Positions 44,677 to 53,622 of a DNA stretch of 64,000 nt are shown piece by piece. Origin of the DNA: Arthrobacter sp. MYb229 (GTDB lineage Bacteria > Actinomycetota > Actinomycetes > Actinomycetales > Micrococcaceae); contig NZ_PCPS01000001.1 of the NCBI RefSeq assembly GCF_002975405.1, positions 434,001-498,000 on the forward strand, in the 5' to 3' direction. The notes under the pieces were generated by a model, which was not told the DNA's origin, did not search any database, and worked only from the letters and a program-made list of their open reading frames with translations. Position numbers and translations under genes: made by a program. Position 1 is the stretch's first letter; each line of letters opens with the position of its first letter.

Positions 44677-45522
44677 ATGCGAATTGACCTGCACACCCAT
44701 TCAAATGTTTCGGATGGGACGCAACCGCCTGCCGAACTGATCGCGGCCGCGCAGCACGCCGGATTGGATGTGGTGGCGCTGACCGATCACGATCAGACCG
44801 CCGGGTGGGGCCAGGCGCGGCAGGCCGCGGCGAAACTTGGTGTGGGTTTTGTCCCCGGAATGGAAATCACCTGCCAGGACCATCAGGGAATCAGCGTGCA
44901 CCTGCTGTGCTATCTGCAGGACCCCGGCTATCAGCCGTTGCTCGATGAATTGGATCTTTCGCGCAATTCCCGGGTCATCCGCGCCCAGCGCATCGTGGAT
45001 CGGCTCGCCGAAGATTTTCCGATCAGCTGGGATTTGGTCTCCGAGCATTGCCAGCCGGGCGCCACGGTGGGACGCCCGCATATTGCCGACGCGTTGATTA
45101 CCGCGGGGGTGGTGGAAAGCCGCAATGAGGCCTTCGCCAACATCCTCTCGGCGCGCTCGCGATACTACGTGGGGCACCCGGCCATCGACCCGCGCGACGC
45201 GGTGCGCCTGGTCCTGGAAGCCGGGGGAGTGCCGGTCTTCGCGCACCCTGCGGCCGCCTTGCGCGGACGGGTCGTGCCCGAAGCGACCTTCCACGAGATG
45301 ATCGATGTGGGACTGGCCGGGGTGGAGATCCACCACCGGGACAACAGCGCGGAAGGCAAGCGCTTCCTGGCCCGGCTGGCCAAGCAATACGACCTGATCG
45401 TGACCGGTTCTTCCGATTACCATGGGGCCGGAAAACTGAACCGGCTCGGTGAGAATCTCACCGAGCCGGACATGCTGGATCGAATTATTGCGGCGGGAAC
45501 CGGAGCTCAGGCCTCTTTGTAG
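44677..45522 (+). CDS. PHP-domain phosphoesterase (RNase AM/TrpH type)
   Basis: 281 aa. All PHP metal motifs are present: DLHTHSNVSDG, ALTDHDQTAGW, GMEITC, TVGRPHIADAL, PVFAHPAA and GSSDYHGAGK. The length and order match YciV/TrpH-like enzymes, which remove nucleotides from 5' ends of RNA or hydrolyse 3',5'-bisphosphonucleotides. Which activity applies here cannot be read from sequence. Its last 16 bases overlap, tail to tail, with the DNA methyltransferase gene on the other strand. Confidence 0.87.
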   Translation: MRIDLHTHSNVSDGTQPPAELIAAAQHAGLDVVALTDHDQTAGWGQARQAAAKLGVGFVPGMEITCQDHQGISVHLLCYLQDPGYQPLLDELDLSRNSRVIRAQRIVDRLAEDFPISWDLVSEHCQPGATVGRPHIADALITAGVVESRNEAFANILSARSRYYVGHPAIDPRDAVRLVLEAGGVPVFAHPAAALRGRVVPEATFHEMIDVGLAGVEIHHRDNSAEGKRFLARLAKQYDLIVTGSSDYHGAGKLNRLGENLTEPDMLDRIIAAGTGAQASL

Positions 45523-46415
45523 GTGGTGGTTTCCGGCAAGCGGGAACGCATCACCTCGATGGCCTCGGCGTTCTGGTCGATCAGCACGAAGCGCCGATTC
45601 AACTTCGCGGCTACCGCACCGGTGGTCCCGGAGCCGGCGAAGAAATCCAGCACCCAGTCGCCTTCGCGCGATGAGGCGGCGATGATCCGACGCAGGATAC
45701 CTTCGGGCTTCTGCGTCGGGTAGCCGGTCTTCTCCTTGCCGGTCGGAGAGACGATGGTATGCCACCAGACATCGGTGGGCAGTTTGCCCAGGGCGCGCTT
45801 TTCGGGGGTCACCAGACCGGGAGCCATATACGGTTCGCGGTCCACCTCGGCCGAATCGAAGTGGTACTTCTTCGGGTCCTTCACGTATACCAAGATGGTG
45901 TCGTGCTTCGCCGGCCAGCGGCTTTTGGCGCGGGCACCGTAGTCGTAGGCCCAGATCAATTCGTTCAGGAAGTTCTCGCGCCCGAAAATCTGGTCCAGCA
46001 GCACCTTGACGTAGTGCACCTCGCGGTAGTCCAGGTGCACATAGAGCGTGCCGTCTTCGGCAAGCAACCGGTGGGCTTCGTGCAACCGGGGCTCGATGAA
46101 GCTGAGGTAGTCATCGAAGCTGTCGTGATAGGAGCGCGCGGCCCCCAGCTCGGTGTTGTAGGAAAGACCCTTGAAGCCCACCCGATCGCCTTCGCCCTCG
46201 GCGGCCCGCACCATGGTGCGTTGCGCCCGGGTTTGCTTCCGGCCGGTGTTAAACGGCGGGTCGACATAGATCAGCGTGAAACTCCCGTCGGGCAGTTCCG
46301 ACAAAGCCTTCACATTGTCACCGTGCAGCACGGTATTTTCCTGCGCCGGAGCGCCCGCGGTGAGTGCGGGCGCTCCGGTTTCGGGCAGGGTGGAATCCTC
46401 TGGTTGAGCGAGCAC
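45507..46415 (-). CDS. Orphan site-specific DNA methyltransferase (beta-type order)
   Basis: 302 aa. Motif IV, YVDPPFNTGRKQT, comes first (about residue 50) and the SAM motif I, DFFAGSGTTGAVAAKLNRRF, is near the C-terminus (about 265), the beta-class order for N6-adenine or N4-cytosine enzymes. The central part (SYHDSFDDYLSFIEPRLHEAHRLL; GTLYVHLDYREVHYVKVLLDQIFG) is as in DpnA/MboII-like families. No restriction gene lies next to it. The regulatory or protective role is unknown. Overlaps the PHP gene at its 3' end and lies 47 bases downstream of the DEAD-box gene. Confidence 0.87.
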   Translation of the reverse strand: MLAQPEDSTLPETGAPALTAGAPAQENTVLHGDNVKALSELPDGSFTLIYVDPPFNTGRKQTRAQRTMVRAAEGEGDRVGFKGLSYNTELGAARSYHDSFDDYLSFIEPRLHEAHRLLAEDGTLYVHLDYREVHYVKVLLDQIFGRENFLNELIWAYDYGARAKSRWPAKHDTILVYVKDPKKYHFDSAEVDREPYMAPGLVTPEKRALGKLPTDVWWHTIVSPTGKEKTGYPTQKPEGILRRIIAASSREGDWVLDFFAGSGTTGAVAAKLNRRFVLIDQNAEAIEVMRSRLPETTTYKEA

Positions 46416-46462
46416 CGTTGGTACTGAATCCTTTCGGAAGAAGAATGGAAACGGAGAACTAA

Positions 46463-48082
46463 TTAGTCCTGCGTTCCACCTTCGGTGCTGCGGGTGCGGC
46501 GGCGGGGCCGGCGGCGCGCACGCGATTCCTGCTCGGAGTCGGTGCCGGCAGCTGGCTGTTCCTCGTGCTGGTGGGTTTGGCGGTGGCGTTCGCCCTCGCG
46601 CGCCGGGCGGTCCTGCTTGCCCTTGGAATGCCCGTGGCGGCTGGCGCCCTGGTCGCCGGACTGTTCGCCTTCGACGGTGCGGGTACGGCTGCGGCCACCG
46701 GTGCTGCGCCTGCGCGGGGTGCGCTCGGTGCGCTCGGCTTGGTCGCGGCGCGGGGAACCGTCGCCCTCGGCCGGCGCGGTCTTCTTTGCACGCTGCAAGC
46801 GGCCCTTGGTGCCCTTGGGGATGTCCAGGTCGGCGAAGAAGTGCGGGGAGGAGGAGTAGGTTTCGACCGGCTCGGGCACATTCAGGCCCAGCGCCTTGTT
46901 GATCAGCGACCAGCGAGGCACCGAATCCCAGTCCACGAAGGTCACCGCGATGCCGGTGTTGCCGGCGCGGCCGGTGCGGCCCACGCGGTGCAGGTAGGTC
47001 TTCTCGTCATCCGGGCACTGCAGGTTCACCACGTGGGTGACGTCGTCCACGTCGATGCCGCGGGCCGCGACGTCGGTGGCGACCAGGATCTCGACCTTCC
47101 CGGCGCGGAAGGCCTTCAGCGACTGCTCGCGGGCCCCCTGGCCGAGGTCCCCGTGCAGGGCGCCGGCGTTGAATCCACGGTCGATCAGTTCGTCGGTGAG
47201 CTTGGCTGCCGAACGCTTGGTCTGGGTGAAGATGATGGTCTTGCCGCGGCCCTCGGCCTGCAGCAGGCGGGCCACCATCTCGTCCTTGTCCAGGTTGTGC
47301 GCGCGGTAGACCAGCTGGCGGATGTTGCGCTTGGTCAGCGAATCGTCGTCGCCCGGGTCGGTGGCGCGAATGTGGGTCGGGCGGGACATGTAGCGGCGGG
47401 CCATGGTGATCACGGCGCCCGGCATGGTAGCCGAGAACAGCATCGCCTGGCGCAGCGGCGGCAGGGCGGCCAGGATGCGCTCCACGTCGGGCAGGAAGCC
47501 CAGATCCAGCATTTCGTCGGCCTCATCGAGGACCACGGTCTTGATCTGCTTCAGGTTCAGCACGCGCTGGCGGTTCAGGTCGATCAGGCGTCCCGGGGTG
47601 CCGACGATCACGTCGGTGCCGGCCTTGAGCGCGTTGATCTGCTCCTCGTACGGGCGGCCGCCGTAGATGGTGGTGATCGAGATATTCGAGTGCTTCGAAG
47701 CCTGCGCCAGGTCGGCGCCGACCTGAATGGCCAGCTCGCGGGTCGGAGCCACGATCAGCGCCTGCGGGGCGCCGGGGAATTCGAGCTTCTCATAGCCCTT
47801 GTCGCCCTCGCGGATGACGCGCTGCAGCGCGGGGATGCCGAAGCCCAGGGTCTTGCCGGTACCGGTCTTCGCCTGTCCGATGATGTCGTTGCCACCGAGC
47901 GCCACCGGAAGGGTGAGCGACTGGATGGGGAATGGGTACTCAATACCTGCTTCGAGCAGCGAAGCGACGATGTCTTCGCGGACCTTGAGCTCGGCGAAGG
48001 TCTGCTTGGGAACCTCTACGTCGGCGGTATCAATTGGCTCGGGGAGTTCGACCTGTTCGGTCGATAGCGTCGTGTCGGTCAC
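46463..48082 (-). CDS. DEAD-box RNA helicase
   Basis: 539 aa. Motifs in order: AKTGTGKTLGFGIP (I), PTRELAIQ (Ia), GTPGRLIDL (Ib), VLDEADEMLDLGF (II), LFSATMPG (III), then IIFTQTKR (IV), ATDVAARGIDVDDV (V) and HRVGRTGRAG (VI). From about residue 420 the C-terminus is a basic, Arg/Gly/Ser-rich tail of roughly 120 residues, as in bacterial RhlE/DeaD proteins that bind structured RNA. It unwinds RNA in ribosome assembly or mRNA decay. The gene is followed by an RNB nuclease gene upstream on the same strand, another RNA-processing protein. Confidence 0.92.
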   Translation of the reverse strand: MTDTTLSTEQVELPEPIDTADVEVPKQTFAELKVREDIVASLLEAGIEYPFPIQSLTLPVALGGNDIIGQAKTGTGKTLGFGIPALQRVIREGDKGYEKLEFPGAPQALIVAPTRELAIQVGADLAQASKHSNISITTIYGGRPYEEQINALKAGTDVIVGTPGRLIDLNRQRVLNLKQIKTVVLDEADEMLDLGFLPDVERILAALPPLRQAMLFSATMPGAVITMARRYMSRPTHIRATDPGDDDSLTKRNIRQLVYRAHNLDKDEMVARLLQAEGRGKTIIFTQTKRSAAKLTDELIDRGFNAGALHGDLGQGAREQSLKAFRAGKVEILVATDVAARGIDVDDVTHVVNLQCPDDEKTYLHRVGRTGRAGNTGIAVTFVDWDSVPRWSLINKALGLNVPEPVETYSSSPHFFADLDIPKGTKGRLQRAKKTAPAEGDGSPRRDQAERTERTPRRRSTGGRSRTRTVEGEQSGDQGASRHGHSKGKQDRPAREGERHRQTHQHEEQPAAGTDSEQESRARRRPRRRTRSTEGGTQD

Positions 48083-48348
48083 GATGTGTGTGTTCTCGTT
48101 TCATTTGTGGCACCGGTACTGGTGCTGCCAGCCCTGAGCTTCCAGGGGGCCGGCACCTGCCGGTGCGGGTCCAGCGGAGCCGATCGCGTCATACACGTCA
48201 ACCGCCGCACGGGCGGATGTCGCAATGGTGACCGCTGGGAAGTCACCACGAAACTGTTCTCTTCGTTCAGCACGGTGCGACCGGGCATCCTAAATAGTGA
48301 TAGCCCAAGCATAGCCTCTCCGCGCCGGATTCCCGTCGGCCGGGGGCG
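48083..48348. other. Leader region of the helicase gene
   Basis: 266 bases between the RNB gene stop and the helicase start. It includes GC-rich self-complementary stretches (GGCACC/GGTGCC near 48110-48170) and could form a structured 5' leader, a feature of cold-induced helicase mRNAs. I see no gene in it. Confidence 0.4.
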
Positions 48349-49815
48349 CTAGCCAACGATGTCGAACATGATCTTGCGTGTGGCGGGGTCCGCCGAACGC
48401 AGCGTGACGGTGACCAGCGTGCCTGGTGCCGCGCTTCCGGTGAACTGCCCGGTGATCGGTTCGGTGACCAATTGCAGGTTTCCGGGGCGGTCCTTGGCCT
48501 CGGTCGAGGCGGGATCGCCATTGTGCGCTCCGGTGGCCTCGCGCAACACGATGGCCTCAAACCTCTCGCCGACCCGGTGCTGCAGGACGTAGGCCTCGAT
48601 CAGGTTGATGGCCGCCCGGGAGATCTGATTCGCCGAAATTGAACTTTCCCGCATCAGCCCCGGCAACTGCTCCAGCGCTTCGCGCAACTCGTCCGGGATG
48701 GGCTTGGCATGGGCTTGCAGGAAGCAGCACAGCAGCACGAAGCGGTCCACCAGGCGGCGCAACGGTGCGGTGGTGTGCGCATAGGGGGCGGCCAGCGCCG
48801 CCTGCTCCATCTCGTCTTCGTTTTGCCCGTTGATCACGTCATAGTCTGCGCCGCGGAACAGCGAGGCGGCCCGATGCATGATGACCAGCTGCCGCGGATC
48901 ATTCACGTCTAGGGTGCGTAGATACTGGCCGTAGTTAAGCTGTCCATCCCAGGGGTGTCCCAGCAGCTTGGTCTGCTCCTTGAATTCTGCCAGGTCCTTC
49001 TCATCCGGGGCCGGCATGGTGCGCAGAATTCCGGTGCCGTGATCGAGCATGATCCGGGCGGCGGCCATGCCGGTGAGCAGGGAAATCTGCGCGTTATAGT
49101 CTTCCAGCGGCAAGGGCTGGCGGCTGACCAGTTTGTAGCCGCCATTGTCGGGCTCGACCTCTTGATCCGGAAGGTTCAGCGAGGCACCGCCGCGCAGGCG
49201 TTCCTGCTCGATGCGCACCGCGCCGATTTGTGCCAGCAGCTCCAGCTGCTCCCCGCCGTGGCCGGAGTCCAGCTTCGCTTGCGCGGAGGCGTAGTCCAGC
49301 ATTTCCCGGGATTTGATCGTGGTGCGGCGCAGCTGCACGTCGGTGATGGCCCCCGCGGAATCCAGCGTGATAAGCCACAGGAATACCGGGCGGACCGCGC
49401 CGGGCAGCAAGGAACCGGCATCTTCTGAAATCAGCGGCGGGTGAAGGTTGATCTTGCGTTGCGGCAGATAGTAGGTCTGTCCGCGTTCCCTGGTGACCTC
49501 ATCGAGTTTTGAGTTCAAGGCGACGAATGTGGGAACGTCGGCGATCGCATAGTGCACCAGGTAGCCGTCGTCTTTTCGTTCCAGGTACATGGCCTGGTCG
49601 AGATCCGTGGCACCCTCGGGGTCGATCGTGAAAAACGGCAGCGCGGTGTCGTCGTGTTCCGGTGCCCGCAAGTTATCGACTGCCTCCTGGGCAGCTTTGA
49701 GGGTTTGCTCGTCGAAGGGCGCGGGGACCCCCAATTCGCTTTCCAAGGCGAGCAGCAGCTCGTCCAGATTCGCTGCGGCATGTTTGCGGGGGCTGTGGAT
49801 TCGTGGATTGGTCAC
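48349..49815 (-). CDS. RNB-domain ribonuclease (short RNase II/R type)
   Basis: 488 aa, much shorter than RNase R. Catalytic acidic residues are in FFTIDPEGATDLDQAMYLE (three Asp). Substrate-channel segments are YLVHYAIADVPTFV and YAHTTAPLRRLVDRFV. Neither the N-terminal cold-shock domains nor a full C-terminal S1 domain is evident, though a short beta-rich end (GTLVTVTLRSADPATRKIMF) may be an S1 remnant. It degrades RNA 3' to 5'. Adjacent to the DEAD-box gene, with which it could cooperate in RNA turnover. Confidence 0.88.
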   Translation of the reverse strand: MTNPRIHSPRKHAAANLDELLLALESELGVPAPFDEQTLKAAQEAVDNLRAPEHDDTALPFFTIDPEGATDLDQAMYLERKDDGYLVHYAIADVPTFVALNSKLDEVTRERGQTYYLPQRKINLHPPLISEDAGSLLPGAVRPVFLWLITLDSAGAITDVQLRRTTIKSREMLDYASAQAKLDSGHGGEQLELLAQIGAVRIEQERLRGGASLNLPDQEVEPDNGGYKLVSRQPLPLEDYNAQISLLTGMAAARIMLDHGTGILRTMPAPDEKDLAEFKEQTKLLGHPWDGQLNYGQYLRTLDVNDPRQLVIMHRAASLFRGADYDVINGQNEDEMEQAALAAPYAHTTAPLRRLVDRFVLLCCFLQAHAKPIPDELREALEQLPGLMRESSISANQISRAAINLIEAYVLQHRVGERFEAIVLREATGAHNGDPASTEAKDRPGNLQLVTEPITGQFTGSAAPGTLVTVTLRSADPATRKIMFDIVG

Positions 49816-49861
49816 ACACCTAGGATTATCACAGAAGAGTGATTCAAACCACGATTAACGC

Positions 49862-49898
49862 AGCGTGGCCGCCCCCAAATGCCGGGGGCGGCCACGCT
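49862..49898. terminator. Terminator behind the DUF3107 gene
   Basis: AGCGTGGCCGCCCCC and GGGGGCGGCCACGCT form a 15-base perfect stem with a seven-base loop just after the stop of the DUF3107 gene. No T-run follows on the minus strand, so termination may rely on the strong stem. Confidence 0.8.
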
Positions 49899-49916
49899 AG
49901 CGCAGGAAAGTTTGCC

Positions 49917-50138
49917 TTACTGGGCGAAGCCCACGCGGCGGGCCTCTTCGGGACCAACCTCAACATAGGCGATACCGGCCGCTGGGACCAGCACTTCGCG
50001 GCCCTTGGGATCCTTCAGCGATAGCATCGTACCCTCGGAGATCGCCTTGGATAACAGCTCGTTCACTTCGGCGTTGCTCAGCTCGGACTCGAGCACGACT
50101 TCGCGGGCTACATTCTGAATGCCAATCCGGATTTCCAT
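49917..50138 (-). CDS. DUF3107 protein
   Basis: 73 aa from the ATG at 50138, giving MEIRIGIQNVAREVVLESEL, the typical start of this actinobacterial family; the frame is open further upstream without a family match. The helix NAEVNELLSKAISEG and VLVPAAGIAYVEVGPEEARRVGF complete it. Function unknown. It follows the TetR gene by 63 bases on the same strand. Confidence 0.9.
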   Translation of the reverse strand: MEIRIGIQNVAREVVLESELSNAEVNELLSKAISEGTMLSLKDPKGREVLVPAAGIAYVEVGPEEARRVGFAQ

Positions 50139-50201
50139 GATTGTCAATGATCCTCTCGAAAGAATTACGAGTCCCGTCAGGGGCCTCTGAAACAAATCTA
50201 G

Positions 50202-50825
50202 CTAGTTTTCCTTCGGGAACCGTGAAATTCCGCGCCAAGCTAAACGCGAGATCAGGTCGACTGCGGTTTCCTGGTCCACCGGCTCGCCGCTGGTGGCCCA
50301 ATATCGTGCCGAAACCTGGGACAGGCCGGCCAAGGCGCGCCCCACAAGCAACCCTTCGTCCTCGTCGAGGTCGGTATCTTTGACAACAACCTTCGAAATC
50401 GAAGTTGCCAGCGCATTGTTGAATTCTTCAATGCGTGCGGCGACCAGCGGATCGGAGAGCACATCCGACTCGAAGATCAGCCGATAGGCCTGCGACTCAC
50501 GTTTGATGTACTGGTAATAGGTGTTGATCGTTTCGAAGACGCGTTGGCGGTTTTCGTTTGTCGAGGAGATTGCGTCATCCAGCAGCTTGGTGAAATCGGC
50601 CAGATGCGAATCGAGCAAGGCCAGATAAAGTTCTCGCTTGCCGGGGAAATGCTGGTAGAGCACCGGTTTGGAGACGAGTGCAACCTCGGCGATCTCGTCC
50701 ATCGAAGCCCCGTGGTAGCCGTGGGCTACGAATACCTGGTGGGCTGCCTGCAGCAGCTGGCGGCGGCGCGCTTCGCGAGGCATCCGCTGGGTGCGTGGAT
50801 TCTTGATTTCCCCGAGTTCCGCCAT
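50202..50825 (-). CDS. TetR-family transcriptional regulator
   Basis: 207 aa. The N-terminal DNA-binding domain is at about residues 15-62: REARRRQLLQAAHQVFVAHGYHGASMDEIAEVALVSKPVLYQHFPGKRELYLALL, with the recognition helix KPVLYQHF. The C-terminal half is all-helical, as usual for ligand-binding. The combination TetR plus DUF3107 is a conserved actinobacterial neighbourhood. The target and ligand are unknown. Confidence 0.9.
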   Translation of the reverse strand: MAELGEIKNPRTQRMPREARRRQLLQAAHQVFVAHGYHGASMDEIAEVALVSKPVLYQHFPGKRELYLALLDSHLADFTKLLDDAISSTNENRQRVFETINTYYQYIKRESQAYRLIFESDVLSDPLVAARIEEFNNALATSISKVVVKDTDLDEDEGLLVGRALAGLSQVSARYWATSGEPVDQETAVDLISRLAWRGISRFPKEN

Positions 50826-50959
50826 GATGTAGACCTTTCAACCTGCTGCGTGTGGTGGTTGCCGGCGAATGCTCCGCCCGTAAAACCACCACCTACTTGC
50901 AAGTAGTATTCCATGTCGCGCCGAAAATATCGCCAGCGACGGCGGGGTGTCTGAAGTGC

Positions 50960-52300
50960 TTAAGCGCTTTGCTCCAAGGGAAGTACCGGGCAGGCGGCGT
51001 TATCTGCAGATTCTGCGTCGACACGCACCGGCTTGGCCGGCGCGGTGGCCGCGGAACCGGAGAGATCCAGCCCGTAGAGGGTTTCGAGGGCTGCCACATA
51101 TTCGTCGGTACGGCCTTCGGCCGCCAACTCGCGGGCCCGCATGGTTGGCACGTGGAGCAGCTGGCGCATCATCCGGCGCATGGCTAGTTCCACTTCTTCG
51201 GCCGCGGCGGTGCATCCGTGCTGCGCGCGGACCTTCGCTACTTCGGCGTCCAATACGGTCTTGGTGTGGGCGCGCAGCGCCACAATGGCGTGGTCCGCTT
51301 CGCGCTCGCGCTGCGCGGCGGAGAATTCGCGGGCGGCCTTGGTGACGATCCTGGTGGCGTCGTGCACGGCCAGAGCCTGGTCGTTGGGCGCTGCCATCCG
51401 AACCGATTCGAGGGTGATGAGCTCAACGTCGGCCAGTTGCGCAATGGTTGGATCAAAATCGTGGGTCAACGCCATATCGATGGCTATCAGCGGCTGGCCC
51501 TCAACGCGCAGTTCCTCCAAGGTATGGCTTTCCAAACGGTTTCCACCGCCGGAACAGCCGACGATGACGTCGGCTTCGCGCAGGGCTTGGGTCAGGTGCT
51601 GCTCGCTCAGCGGGAAGCCGCCGCGCTTATCGGTGAAATCCGTGGCCCGGCCCGAGTGGGAGTACACGCTGATGCGCTTGACGCCGCGTTCCTTCAGCAG
51701 CGCCATGGTGGCGCCCGCATAGGATCCGGTCCCGAAAAGCACGATGTCCTGGTCTTGCCAGCTGCGGCTGCCATCCATCAGCTCTTCGGCGAGATCCAAG
51801 GCCACCGAAACGACGGATTTTCCTTGGGAGCCCAAATCGGTGCTGCTTCCGACATCCTTCGCGGCGCGCGTGGCGTTTTGGAAGAGCCGGGTGAGGCTGC
51901 TCGTGGCTGTTTTCTCCTGCTGGGCCTGGGTCAATGCGCGACGGACCTGACCGGCAATTTCACGTTCGCCCACCACAGCGCTGTCCAGGCCGGCGCCCAC
52001 GGAGAAGAGGTGGTCGATTACCGGTTCCCCTTCCAGGGTGGTCAGCCGGCGGGCGAGGAAGTCCGCGGACAGCTCGGTGTGCGCGGAAAGTTCATTGACC
52101 AGATGCTCGGTGGCATCTTCGACGTTTTCCACATCCGCATAGACTTCGAACCGGTTGCAGGTGGCCAGCACCACGGCACCGTTGATAGCCGCCGAACCAT
52201 TGATGGAAGCGGCGGCTAGCCCGCTGGCCGAAGCGCTCAGTTGCGCCACGGTCTCCAGGTCGAGCTGTGAATGCGATGCGACAAGAGATAAGAAAACCAC
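50960..52300 (-). CDS. hemA: Glutamyl-tRNA reductase HemA
   Basis: 446 aa from a GTG at 52300 with GGAAC just upstream; the open frame extends to 52387 but the family start VVFLSLVASHSQLDLE lies here. The catalytic Cys is in LATCNRFEVY, with LVGEREIAGQVRRAL and LFGTGSYAGATMA (NADPH loop) following, and VELAMRRMMRQLLH in the dimerisation helix. HemA reduces glutamyl-tRNA to glutamate semialdehyde, the first committed step of haem synthesis. It is divergent from hemE, with 149 bases between starts. Confidence 0.93.
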   Translation of the reverse strand: MVFLSLVASHSQLDLETVAQLSASASGLAAASINGSAAINGAVVLATCNRFEVYADVENVEDATEHLVNELSAHTELSADFLARRLTTLEGEPVIDHLFSVGAGLDSAVVGEREIAGQVRRALTQAQQEKTATSSLTRLFQNATRAAKDVGSSTDLGSQGKSVVSVALDLAEELMDGSRSWQDQDIVLFGTGSYAGATMALLKERGVKRISVYSHSGRATDFTDKRGGFPLSEQHLTQALREADVIVGCSGGGNRLESHTLEELRVEGQPLIAIDMALTHDFDPTIAQLADVELITLESVRMAAPNDQALAVHDATRIVTKAAREFSAAQREREADHAIVALRAHTKTVLDAEVAKVRAQHGCTAAAEEVELAMRRMMRQLLHVPTMRARELAAEGRTDEYVAALETLYGLDLSGSAATAPAKPVRVDAESADNAACPVLPLEQSA

Positions 52301-52449
52301 AATGTTCCAAGAATAGGCCGAATTAGGGCAGCTAAACAACGCAGGCGAACCTAACTGATGGGGGTTTTGGCCCGTAATGTTGCTCACCTTCCCCTGAGGG
52401 TGAACGGCACAAATGGGCTTTTACCTGCAAGAGTTGGCATCATTGAATC

Positions 52450-53505
52450 ATGACTCTGTCGCAGAACCATCCCTTCGTTGATGGACGTACCTCCGATTCC
52501 GCATTGATCCAGGCCCTGACCGGTCGCACACCGAGCCACCACCCGGTGTGGTTCATGCGCCAGGCAGGGCGCTCGCTGCCCGAATACCTCAAGCTCCGCG
52601 AAGGCGTGAGCATGCTTGACTCGTGCCTGGACCCTGCGATGGCCAGCGAAATCACCTTGCAGCCGGTGCGCCGGCACAAGGTCGACGCCGGCATCTTCTT
52701 CTCCGATATTGTGATTCCCTTGCGGCTGGCGGGCATCGGCGTGGACATCGTCCCCGGTGTCGGCCCGGTCCTGGACAAGCCGATCCGCACCGCAGAAGAC
52801 GTGGCCAATCTGCCCGAGCTCACCGATGAATCCCTGGACCCGATCCGCGAAGCGGTGGCGCTGACCGTCGCCGAGCTGGGCAGCACCCCGTTGATCGGTT
52901 TCGCCGGGGCACCGTTCACCGTGGCCGCCTACATGGTTGAGGGCAAGCCGAGCCGCGACCACCTCGGCCCACGCACCATGATGCATTCGGAACCCGAGGT
53001 CTGGGACAAGCTGATGAGCTGGGCCGCCGACGCTTCGGGCAAGTTCCTGCGCGCCCAGGTGGAGGCCGGCGCCTCCGCCGCGCAGCTGTTCGACTCCTGG
53101 GCCGGTTCGCTGTCCCTTCCGGATTATCAGCGGTTCGTCGCCCCGTATTCTTCGCGTGCGCTGGACTTCGTCCGCGATACCGGCGTGCCGCTAATCCACT
53201 TTGGCACCGGCACCGGCGAATTGCTGACCGCCATGCGCGACTCCGGCGTGGACACCGTGGGCGTGGATTACCGCATCCCGCTGGAAACCGCGATCGAGCG
53301 GCTGGGCCAGAGCGTGTCGGTGCAGGGAAATATTGACCCGGCCCTGCTCACGGCCCCCTGGGAAGTGCTCGAAGCCCACGTCCGCCAGGTCGTAGCCAGC
53401 GGCGCCAAGGCCCGCGGGCATGTGCTCAACCTGGGGCACGGCGTGCCGCCAACCACGGATCCGACGGTGCTCACCCGAGTGGTTGAACTAATCCACTCGC
53501 TCTAG
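52450..53505 (+). CDS. hemE: Uroporphyrinogen decarboxylase HemE
   Basis: 351 aa. PVWFMRQAGRSLPEY is the substrate-binding signature near residue 36; LFDSWAGSLSLPDY and VDTVGVDYRIPLETA are conserved active-site segments, and GHVLNLGHGVPPTTDP the C-terminal one. It converts uroporphyrinogen III to coproporphyrinogen III. First gene of the eight-gene haem run; a hairpin separates it from the next gene. Confidence 0.95.
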   Translation: MTLSQNHPFVDGRTSDSALIQALTGRTPSHHPVWFMRQAGRSLPEYLKLREGVSMLDSCLDPAMASEITLQPVRRHKVDAGIFFSDIVIPLRLAGIGVDIVPGVGPVLDKPIRTAEDVANLPELTDESLDPIREAVALTVAELGSTPLIGFAGAPFTVAAYMVEGKPSRDHLGPRTMMHSEPEVWDKLMSWAADASGKFLRAQVEAGASAAQLFDSWAGSLSLPDYQRFVAPYSSRALDFVRDTGVPLIHFGTGTGELLTAMRDSGVDTVGVDYRIPLETAIERLGQSVSVQGNIDPALLTAPWEVLEAHVRQVVASGAKARGHVLNLGHGVPPTTDPTVLTRVVELIHSL

Positions 53506-53549
53506 GCACACAGGGCTAGGCTAGGTTTCAAAGACAGATCTCCGCTTCC

Positions 53550-53578
53550 GGGACGCGCCGGCAATCCCGGCACGTCCC
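53550..53578 (+). promoter_or_regulatory. Hairpin between hemE and hemY
   Basis: GGGACGCGCCGG and CCGGCACGTCCC pair with one mismatch around a five-base loop in the 117-base gap. It lacks a T-run, so a partial terminator or mRNA-stability element is more likely than full termination. Confidence 0.45.
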
Positions 53579-53622
53579 GTTCGGCGGGGAACATCGAGTT
53601 GAAGGTGGAAGGTGCAGCGCCC

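Noticed and set aside
46565-48067. A 500-codon open frame opposite the DEAD-box helicase
   Set aside because: The helicase motifs are complete on the minus strand. The opposite frame is the usual third-position shadow.
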